A program made the position numbers and the translations under genes. A DNA stretch of 9,876 nt from Candidatus Magasanikiibacteriota bacterium (GTDB lineage: Bacteria; Patescibacteriota; Patescibacteriia; Magasanikbacterales; GWA2-37-8): contig CAINUM010000075.1 in the NCBI GenBank assembly GCA_903853785.1, positions 1 through 9,876 on the forward strand, in the 5' to 3' direction. Under the pieces are notes generated by a model, which was not told where the DNA came from, ran no database searches, and worked only from the letters and a program-made list of their open reading frames with translations. Numbering within the stretch: the first letter of the stretch is position 1; every line of letters begins with the position of its first letter. Below are positions 1-5,190 of this stretch, in pieces.

Positions 1-4
1 AAAT

Positions 5-39
5 AAAAAGACAGACCTTGTACTGGTCTGTCTTTTTTT
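5..39. terminator. bidirectional intrinsic terminator
   Basis: A perfect 13-bp inverted repeat (arms 5-17 and 25-37) with a 7-nt loop (18-24). On the plus strand the hairpin runs into seven T (33-39); on the minus strand it runs into TTTTTATTT. It therefore has intrinsic-terminator form in both directions. On minus it would end the gatC-gatA-LOG-lgt-tRNA-Ser transcript. The plus-strand T tract suggests a convergent gene to the left of the window, which is inference. Confidence 0.85.
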
Positions 40-72
40 ATCAATCGCTTTACACTTTTTTGCCTTGAAGGA

Positions 73-106
73 TCACTGCACCGGCAGATCGCTTCCGGTG
101 CAGTGA
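73..106. repeat. GC-rich perfect hairpin, function unknown
   Basis: A perfect 12-bp inverted repeat (arms 73-84 and 95-106, core CACTGCACCGG/CCGGTGCAGTG) with a 10-nt loop (85-94). It starts 5 nt past the 3' end of tRNA-Ser and lies upstream of the terminator in the minus-strand transcript. No T run follows on either strand, so it is not a standard terminator. It is much richer in GC than its surroundings. It could be a 3'-trailer stabiliser or processing structure, a REP-like palindrome, or a protein-binding site; the sequence does not decide between these. Confidence 0.6.
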
Positions 107-111
107 CGGTG

Positions 112-196
112 CGGAGAGAGAGGGATTTGAACCCTCGATACCTTGCGGTATACCACCTTTCCAAGGTGGCGCACTCGGCCACTATGCGACCTCTCC
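112..196 (-). tRNA. tRNA-Ser (anticodon GGA)
   Basis: An 85-nt class II tRNA decoding UCC and UCU. The acceptor arm GGAGAGG pairs with TCTCTCC (one G-U). The D stem is GCA/TGC. The anticodon stem CCACC/GGTGG encloses TTGGAAA, giving GGA at 162-160. The long variable arm expected of tRNA-Ser is ATACC/GGTAT closed by a GNRA-type GCAA loop (138-151). The T arm is GAGGG-TTCAAAT-CCCTC. The discriminator base is G, as SerRS prefers. CCA is not encoded (CAC follows), so it must be added by a nucleotidyltransferase. Its first 15 nt are also the last five codons of lgt, including the stop. Confidence 0.96.
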
Positions 197-976
197 AATA
201 TTTTTTCGTCGTTTAATACTATCAAAAATCAGCCACGAAGTCAATCCGACAAAGATTACAACCATCCCCCATTGGGCAGGAGTTAATATCCAATAACGAG
301 CATCAGCCTGCTCCACATCTGTTGCACGCAAAAAATCTAACCAAAAACGAACTAGCGCGTACATCATAAACGATATTTGAGTTACCAATCCCCAACGAAC
401 TTTGACTAATTTTCTGAACAATACTGCAAAAACAATAAACAAAAACAAACCCAACAAGGAATCAAATAACCCTAAATCATAACGCGCCCCAGCCGGAAAA
501 TTTACAGCAAAAAAAGAATTGGTTAATTTACCTGGATGATCGTGAATCATAAAACAACCGATGCGACCAATTGCCCAGCCCAACCACAAACTTAATGACA
601 TAACATCAAGATAAGGCCACAACTCTTTCAAACTAAAATTCTTTACCTTTGAAAATATATAAATTGCAAATATTGCACCTACAAAACCACCCAGCGAGGA
701 TGCTCCTCCTTGCCAAAAATATATAATCTCAGACGGGTTCAATAAATAATACTCTGGAGCATAAAATATTACATGAAATACTCTAGCCATAAATAACCCA
801 CCCACAACACCCCAAACACCTAAATCTAAAATAACCTGTTCCGCCAAAAAATAACGTCTAGAAATTTTATACGCTAAATATAAACCAGCTAAAATTCCAA
901 GCGACACAAACAGCCCCCACACTTGAATAGTGAGTGGGCCGATTTGAAATGCGTTGGCTTGGTAATATGGAATCAT
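182..976 (-). CDS. lgt: prolipoprotein diacylglyceryl transferase Lgt
   Basis: 264-residue, multi-pass inner-membrane enzyme that transfers diacylglycerol from phosphatidylglycerol to the lipobox cysteine of prolipoproteins, the first step of lipoprotein maturation. Length and hydrophobic pattern fit Lgt (about seven membrane segments). The signature region GRIGCFMIHDHPGK (137-150) carries R138, equivalent to E. coli R143. Y206 and R210 in MYALVRFWLDFLR match E. coli Y235 and R239. Two positions are unusual: the HGG motif with E. coli H103 reads SSLGG here (L95), and the Asn of GRIGNF is C141. This looks like a divergent Lgt clade rather than a decayed gene, since the frame and remaining motifs are intact. 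The ATG lies 1 nt after the LOG gene stop, suggesting translational coupling. The last codons GGA GAG GTC GCA TAG form the 5' end of tRNA-Ser. Confidence 0.93.
   Translation of the reverse strand: MIPYYQANAFQIGPLTIQVWGLFVSLGILAGLYLAYKISRRYFLAEQVILDLGVWGVVGGLFMARVFHVIFYAPEYYLLNPSEIIYFWQGGASSLGGFVGAIFAIYIFSKVKNFSLKELWPYLDVMSLSLWLGWAIGRIGCFMIHDHPGKLTNSFFAVNFPAGARYDLGLFDSLLGLFLFIVFAVLFRKLVKVRWGLVTQISFMMYALVRFWLDFLRATDVEQADARYWILTPAQWGMVVIFVGLTSWLIFDSIKRRKNIGEVA
216..244 (-). promoter_or_regulatory. candidate tRNA-Ser promoter inside lgt
   Basis: On the minus strand, TTGACT (239-244) and TAGTAT (216-221) are separated by exactly 17 nt. The -35 box matches consensus at 5 of 6 positions and the -10 box at 4 of 6. 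Transcription would start near 209, about 13 nt upstream of the mature tRNA 5' end at 196. It lies wholly within the lgt coding sequence. It would let tRNA-Ser be made independently of the long operon transcript. Function is inferred from box match and spacing only. Confidence 0.5.
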
Positions 977-977
977 T

Positions 978-2354
978 TTATTGTAAATATTTCAAGACAT
1001 CTTCAGGACGATCAATCACTTTTACAAAATCCTGATCTGTCAGACCAATTGTCTTGAACTGATGAAACAAAAGATGAAAATATTCTAACAGTGGTTTCCA
1101 AAAATCGCTACCTACTAAAATTACAGGCACTAATGGAATTTTCTTGGTTTCCATTAAAGTCAACAACTCAAACAACTGATGCAAAGTACCAAAACCTCCA
1201 GGGAAAAATACAAACGCTTTTGATGGCGAAGTTATGATTAATTTACGAACAAAAGGAAAGAAAAATCCAGCTGATTTTGTTACATAATTATTAACACGTT
1301 CCCCTTTTTCCCAACGCATATTAATTCCTACACTTTCCCCACCCGCATCAAAGGCACCCTTATTGGCCGCCTCCATGATGCCAGGACCACCCCCAGTGAT
1401 AGTTGTAAAACCATTTTTAGCTAATATTTTGCCAATTTCATATGCAGCATTGTAATAAGATGATCCAGGTAAAATACTTTTAGTACCAAAAACAGTAACG
1501 TCATTTTTCAGTTTCGTTAAAAATTCAAATCCATCAACCAGTTCGGCCATAATCCTAAAAATACGCCAATCCGGACCACCCTGACAAAACACATTACTAT
1601 CACTTACAGAACATGCATCCGGTAGATCAGCAACATTTTTTATATAATCAAAAGCTTCCTGAGCAGTATCTACTACATACCAACTATCAATAATGTCTTT
1701 TGGAATTGAATGCGCAATATCACTACAATTTTTACGTAAAAAAATTAACAATGGTTCCCAAAACTCTTTACCGACTAATACAACGGGCACTTTTTGCATA
1801 AACCCAAGCTCCATAAAATCTACCACTTCAAAAAATTCATCCATCGTACCAAATCCACCAGGGAAAAACACAAAAGCATCCGCAGGTGAAGTCAACATTA
1901 CTTTACGAGTAAAGAAATAAAAGAAACCAACAGATTCTTTTACATAGGGGTTTATACGCTGTTCGAATGGAAGTTGGATGTTTATACCAACAGTTACGCC
2001 GCCCGCTTCAAACGCCCCTTTATTGGCCGCCTCCATGATACCAGGACCACCACCGGTGATCGTTGTGAAACCATTTTTACCCAACAAATATCCAAACTCT
2101 TCGGCAACCTTATAATAGTGTCCATTTTTTGGTAAACGTGCTGATCCCAAAATAGTTACTTCACGTTTAAATTTACTCAAAAATTGATAACCGTCGATAA
2201 ACTCACTAATAATTCTAAAAATTCTCCAACTATCACGGAAATTAATTGCCTCACCCGCTGTAGTAAAATTTTGCGGCGGTAAAGATCTGCCTGGAGAGGT
2301 GTTGGCAGACTCAGAAATTTGTGGCGGATTAATTTCTGGAAGTTTTTTGGACAT
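978..2354 (-). CDS. tandem two-domain LOG-family (TIGR00730-like) protein
   Basis: 458-residue cytosolic protein made of two LOG (Lonely Guy / lysine decarboxylase-like) Rossmann domains, residues about 43-240 and 263-458, after a Pro/Ser-rich N-terminal tail. LOG proteins are usually single-domain cytokinin-riboside monophosphate phosphoribohydrolases of about 180-250 residues, releasing a base from a nucleoside monophosphate. Both copies have GGGPGIMEAANKGA (101-114, 321-334), the Arg of TRK/VRK (R150, R370) and PGGFGT (165-170, 385-390). Copy 1 keeps the full PGGxGTxxE with E173 and GSAR (70-73). Copy 2 has Q393 (codon CAG) in place of Glu and GTKS in place of GSAR, so it is probably inactive or altered. 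Copies align without gaps at a 220-residue period over most of their length. It lies 39 nt after gatA and 1 nt before lgt. The true substrate is unknown; true cytokinin metabolism should not be assumed. Confidence 0.9.
   Translation of the reverse strand: MSKKLPEINPPQISESANTSPGRSLPPQNFTTAGEAINFRDSWRIFRIISEFIDGYQFLSKFKREVTILGSARLPKNGHYYKVAEEFGYLLGKNGFTTITGGGPGIMEAANKGAFEAGGVTVGINIQLPFEQRINPYVKESVGFFYFFTRKVMLTSPADAFVFFPGGFGTMDEFFEVVDFMELGFMQKVPVVLVGKEFWEPLLIFLRKNCSDIAHSIPKDIIDSWYVVDTAQEAFDYIKNVADLPDACSVSDSNVFCQGGPDWRIFRIMAELVDGFEFLTKLKNDVTVFGTKSILPGSSYYNAAYEIGKILAKNGFTTITGGGPGIMEAANKGAFDAGGESVGINMRWEKGERVNNYVTKSAGFFFPFVRKLIITSPSKAFVFFPGGFGTLHQLFELLTLMETKKIPLVPVILVGSDFWKPLLEYFHLLFHQFKTIGLTDQDFVKVIDRPEDVLKYLQ
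1089..2228 (-). repeat. in-frame tandem duplication within the LOG gene (660-nt period)
   Basis: The segment encoding residues 43-202 (1749-2228) recurs as residues 263-422 (1089-1568), offset by exactly 660 nt with no insertion or deletion. The most conserved block includes a 20-nt identical stretch at 1360-1379 and 2020-2039, covering the GGGPGIMEAANKGA region. Elsewhere the copies differ at many codons, so the duplication is not recent. The identical stretch may reflect protein constraint or gene conversion. Confidence 0.85.
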
Positions 2355-2393
2355 AAAATATTTTATTTGAAAAATTGAGTAAAACTATAAAAT

Positions 2394-3818
2394 TTATTTT
2401 TTGATATTATTGGCCACACTCATTATTAAACCTTCGCTAAGTTTTGGACCCATAATTTGCAATCCGATTGGTAATCCAGATTTTGTTTCACCGGCCGGAA
2501 CAGAAATGGCAGGGATTCCAGCACTAGCTGCTGGACTAACAAAAATATCCGCCAAATATAGCTGGAGCGGATCCGCAGATTTTTCACCCAAACCAAAGGC
2601 AGCAAACGGAGATGTAGGAGTAACTAGCACATCAACATCACTAAAAACTCTATCAAAATCACGACATATCAAAGTACGAACCTGTTGAGCTTTTTTATAA
2701 TAAGCTTCATAATATCCAGATGATAACGCATATGTTCCAATTAAAATACGACGTTTTACTTCTTCAGGAAAACCGCTTGCCCGACTCTTTGAATAAACAT
2801 CAAATAGATCTTTAGCATCCGCACGCATACCGTAGCGAATACCATCCAATCGGCCAAAATTTGAACTAACTTCACTTGGCACCAAAACATAATACACAGC
2901 AATCGCATATTTTGTAAGCGGCATGCTTAGATATATTATTTCTGCCCCACGCTTCTCTAAATTTTTAATTTGTTTTTCCACCACATCTCTTACTTCAGAA
3001 TCCATACCTTCGGCTTCAAAATATTCTTGAGGAACACCAACACGCAAACCAGTGAGATCTTTTTTCATCTCATCGTTATAAGTTGGAACTAGGTCAGGCA
3101 CCGTTGTTGCATCAAGTGCATCCTTTCCAGCAATCTCTTGCATGACTATCGCCATGTCTTCAACTGTTTTTGTCATCGGTCCGACTGTATCAAAAGAGGA
3201 AGCCATAGGCATAATTCCGAATCGAGAATTACGACCATAGCTTGGGCGCATGCCGACAATTCCACAAAAACTGGCTGGCTGACGAATAGATCCTCCGGTA
3301 TCTTCAGCTATTGCAAAAATACACATATTATCAGCAACGGCCGCGGCAGAACCACCGGAAGAGCCACCGGCTACTTTGTCTAAATTTATTGGATTTTTAA
3401 CTGGACCATACATGCTATTTTCATTACTAGCACCATGTCCAAAAGCATCACAGTTATTTTTACCAAGCAACACCCCGCCTTGTTCACGGATTTTTTTAAT
3501 TACCGTCGCGTCGTATGGTGGAATATAATTATCTAATACTTTAGCAGCCCCAGTCGATCGCACGCCAGCAGTACAAATTGCATCTTTTACTGCGAACGGA
3601 ATTCCAGTTAGTGGAAAAATTTTTCCTTCAACCAACATTTCATCAGCATTCTGTGCTTCTTTTAGGGCTGTCTCTTCACAGACGGTAATAAAAGCATTGA
3701 GTTCAACATTTCTCTCTTTAATTCTATCCAAACAGGCTTTGGTTAGTTCTACTGAGGTAAATTTTTTATTACGCAAACCTTCCTGAGCTTCTTTAATTGT
3801 TAATTCGTTCAATTTCAT
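2394..3818 (-). CDS. gatA: Asp/Glu-tRNA(Asn/Gln) amidotransferase subunit A
   Basis: 474-residue amidase-signature enzyme. In GatCAB it hydrolyses glutamine and supplies ammonia to GatB, which amidates mischarged Glu-tRNA(Gln) and/or Asp-tRNA(Asn). The Ser-cisSer-Lys triad is visible: K78 in IPFAVKD, S153 in the Gly/Ser-rich AGGSSGGSAAA segment, and S177 in EDTGGSIRQPA. These align one residue from S. aureus K79/S154/S178. NCDAFGHGASNENS (122-135) replaces the common NMDEFAMGSS form. I chose the ATG at 3818, 4 nt after the gatC stop; a GTG at 3845 would add nine residues overlapping gatC that do not look conserved. Cotranscribed with gatC. gatB is not in the window, so it must be encoded elsewhere for the complex to work. 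Confidence 0.95.
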   Translation of the reverse strand: MKLNELTIKEAQEGLRNKKFTSVELTKACLDRIKERNVELNAFITVCEETALKEAQNADEMLVEGKIFPLTGIPFAVKDAICTAGVRSTGAAKVLDNYIPPYDATVIKKIREQGGVLLGKNNCDAFGHGASNENSMYGPVKNPINLDKVAGGSSGGSAAAVADNMCIFAIAEDTGGSIRQPASFCGIVGMRPSYGRNSRFGIMPMASSFDTVGPMTKTVEDMAIVMQEIAGKDALDATTVPDLVPTYNDEMKKDLTGLRVGVPQEYFEAEGMDSEVRDVVEKQIKNLEKRGAEIIYLSMPLTKYAIAVYYVLVPSEVSSNFGRLDGIRYGMRADAKDLFDVYSKSRASGFPEEVKRRILIGTYALSSGYYEAYYKKAQQVRTLICRDFDRVFSDVDVLVTPTSPFAAFGLGEKSADPLQLYLADIFVSPAASAGIPAISVPAGETKSGLPIGLQIMGPKLSEGLIMSVANNIKK

Positions 3819-3822
3819 AATT

Positions 3823-4128
3823 TTAAATAATATCTTCACTATCACCGAAAACTGCCGGAACTTTTAAAAGACCGACACTTACTTGAGGCATTTGGTTCAG
3901 AAGTTCTTTTTTAATTTTACTATTTACCACCAGATCTTCTCGCACAACATCTTCAAGGCCAGTCACCTGTGCAGTTGGTTCCACACCATCCGTATTAACC
4001 TCATTAAGAGTATTAACAAAATCCAACACCGTAGAAATAGTGCTTGCATGTCGTTTTTCTTCATCTGCTGTAAGTTCAATTCGTGCTAACTTGGCGATCT
4101 TTTTAACTTCTTCGATAGATAAAGACAT
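3823..4128 (-). CDS. gatC: Asp/Glu-tRNA(Asn/Gln) amidotransferase subunit C
   Basis: 101-residue GatC, the small subunit that wraps around the GatA-GatB interface and stabilises the complex. The N-terminal helical region (IEEVKKIAKLARIELTADE), the following VLDFVNTLNEVNTDGVEPTA stretch and the VVREDLV segment are typical of the family, as is the size. First gene of the minus-strand operon: its ATG follows a near-consensus promoter (4158-4186), with a predicted 5' leader of roughly 20-25 nt. No clear Shine-Dalgarno sequence precedes it. The stop is 4 nt before the gatA start, so translation is probably coupled. Confidence 0.93.
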   Translation of the reverse strand: MSLSIEEVKKIAKLARIELTADEEKRHASTISTVLDFVNTLNEVNTDGVEPTAQVTGLEDVVREDLVVNSKIKKELLNQMPQVSVGLLKVPAVFGDSEDII

Positions 4129-4157
4129 AAATTCATTACTATTAAATCGATGGTCTT

Positions 4158-4186
4158 ATTATACAAAATTATGCCTATCTTGGCAA
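4158..4186 (-). promoter_or_regulatory. sigma70-type promoter of the gatC operon
   Basis: On the minus strand, TTGCCA (4181-4186) and a perfect TATAAT (4158-4163) are separated by 17 nt. The start point would be near 4151, about 23 nt before the gatC ATG. Its -35 box overlaps the candidate plus-strand -35 TTGGCA (4180-4185), since TTGGCAA reads TTGCCAA on the other strand. Confidence 0.8.
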
Positions 4187-4209
4187 ACTACTGATTATTA
4201 GTGTAAACT
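4180..4209 (+). promoter_or_regulatory. candidate tsaE promoter
   Basis: TTGGCA (4180-4185) is followed after 18 nt by TAAACT (4204-4209), 4 of 6 matches to TATAAT. It would start near 4216 and give a leader of about 13 nt before the tsaE ATG at 4229. A perfect TATAAT also occurs at 4220-4225, but it is only 3 nt before the ATG and would put the start inside the gene, so I favour the first option. This is weaker than the opposing gatC promoter. Confidence 0.4.
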
Positions 4210-4214
4210 AATAA
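4195..4214. promoter_or_regulatory. 8+8 bp dyad in the divergent promoter region
   Basis: A perfect inverted repeat: TTATTAGT (4195-4202) and ACTAATAA (4207-4214), separated by GTAA. It covers the candidate tsaE -10 box and lies 9 bp past the shared -35 element. Its symmetry suits a dimeric DNA-binding protein and it could act as an operator. It could also form a small hairpin or be chance in AT-rich DNA. No regulator gene is nearby. Confidence 0.4.
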
Positions 4215-4228
4215 AACTATATAATATT

Positions 4229-4654
4229 ATGCAAATAATCACCAAATCTCAAGATGAGACCTATAAATTTGGCAAAGATCTAGCTTCACACTTTAGGGGT
4301 GGAGATATTTTATTGTTAATTGGAGAACTCGGAGCTGGTAAAACCACTTTGATGAAAGGTTTAGCCGCTGGCTTTGGTGTTGAAAACGAGGTTACAAGTC
4401 CAACTTTTACCTTGATGAATCATTACAAGACACAACAGACGATAATAAAAAACTTAGTTCATATTGATACCTATCGTCTAAAAGATGAATACGAACTAAA
4501 GGATATTGGCGTCGAGGATTATTTATGTGAACCCGATTCACTCTGTGTGATTGAATGGCCAGAAAAAATTGTCGGATTGCTTAAAAATAAAAAAACATTC
4601 AATATTACTATTGAACATCTTGGAGAAAACAAAAGAAAAATTACGATGGTATAA
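4229..4654 (+). CDS. tsaE: tRNA threonylcarbamoyladenosine biosynthesis ATPase TsaE
   Basis: 141-residue TsaE (YjeE) P-loop ATPase. With TsaB, TsaC and TsaD it supports formation of t6A at position 37 of ANN-decoding tRNAs; TsaE hydrolyses ATP to turn over the TsaBD complex. Motifs: Walker A GELGAGKTT (32-40), SPTFTL (57-62) in the switch region, HIDTYRL (78-84) and IEWPEK (108-113), all in the usual order. Length is typical. It is the only plus-strand gene here and is divergent from gatC. No Shine-Dalgarno sequence is visible upstream. Its last 14 nt overlap the end of queH on the other strand. Partners TsaB and TsaD, often adjacent in bacteria, are not in the window. Confidence 0.95.
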   Translation: MQIITKSQDETYKFGKDLASHFRGGDILLLIGELGAGKTTLMKGLAAGFGVENEVTSPTFTLMNHYKTQQTIIKNLVHIDTYRLKDEYELKDIGVEDYLCEPDSLCVIEWPEKIVGLLKNKKTFNITIEHLGENKRKITMV

Positions 4655-5189
4655 TGCGATCCCGCAATGAGAACTCGCAACCGCAATAGTTTTGTCGATA
4701 AATTCCCTGTTCTGTCACCATTTTTCTACCCCGTTCTTGTCTACCACCTTTTTTCCAATCTTCGTCGTAAAATTTTATTTCAAATTGATCAGCCAAAAAT
4801 TGCGCAATCGGATTGATGATTAGCGCTTTTTTATTTCGACCACTTGTGAGGCTAGTACCAAAGATATCAAATTTATTTTCGGCAGCATATCGAACAGCTT
4901 CAGCCAAACGAAATTTAAAACAAACATGACAGCGATCACCCATTTCTGGTTCTGTTTCCAACCCCTTTACTTCTTGTCGCCATTTTTCGTGTTCATAATC
5001 TTTATCCACCATTTTAACATCCCAACTCAAGCAAACTTTCACCACTTCATCTTTACGTTTTATATATTCATCTTCTGGAAAAATATTGGGGTTATAAAAA
5101 AAGACAGTTAAATCAAATTTATCTTTTAATTCTTCAATGATTGCGATACTACACGGAGCACAGCAAGTATGCAACAAAAACTTTTCCAT
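4641..5189 (-). CDS. queH: epoxyqueuosine reductase QueH
   Basis: 182-residue QueH (DUF208) iron-sulfur protein that reduces epoxyqueuosine to queuosine at position 34 of GUN-decoding tRNAs, a non-orthologous replacement for cobalamin-dependent QueG. Evidence: HTCCAPC at 7-13 (C9, C10, C13), YNPNIFPEDEYIKR (32-45), the RCHVCFKFRL segment (86-95; C87, C90) and YRQNYCGCEFS (164-174; C169, C171). The paired cysteines and CxxC form the metal/cluster ligand set known for the family, and all are present. The ATG is 1 nt after the rarA stop, with no Shine-Dalgarno sequence, so translation is probably coupled to rarA. Last gene of the PLD-rarA-queH group; its 3' end overlaps tsaE antisense by 14 nt. 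No other queuosine genes are visible here. Confidence 0.94.
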   Translation of the reverse strand: MEKFLLHTCCAPCSIAIIEELKDKFDLTVFFYNPNIFPEDEYIKRKDEVVKVCLSWDVKMVDKDYEHEKWRQEVKGLETEPEMGDRCHVCFKFRLAEAVRYAAENKFDIFGTSLTSGRNKKALIINPIAQFLADQFEIKFYDEDWKKGGRQERGRKMVTEQGIYRQNYCGCEFSLRDRIIPS

Positions 5190-5190
5190 G

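Noticed and set aside
73..106. Hairpin as a second intrinsic terminator
   Set aside because: No T run follows on either strand; the true terminator with T tracts lies at 5-39.
3816..3845. Longer gatA starting at GTG 3845
   Set aside because: It would overlap gatC, add nine non-family residues, and use GTG; the ATG at 3818 right after the gatC stop fits GatA length and the numbering of its catalytic residues.
4220..4225. Perfect TATAAT as the tsaE -10 box
   Set aside because: It ends 3 nt before the ATG, so transcription would begin within the coding sequence, and no -35 box is found 17 nt upstream.
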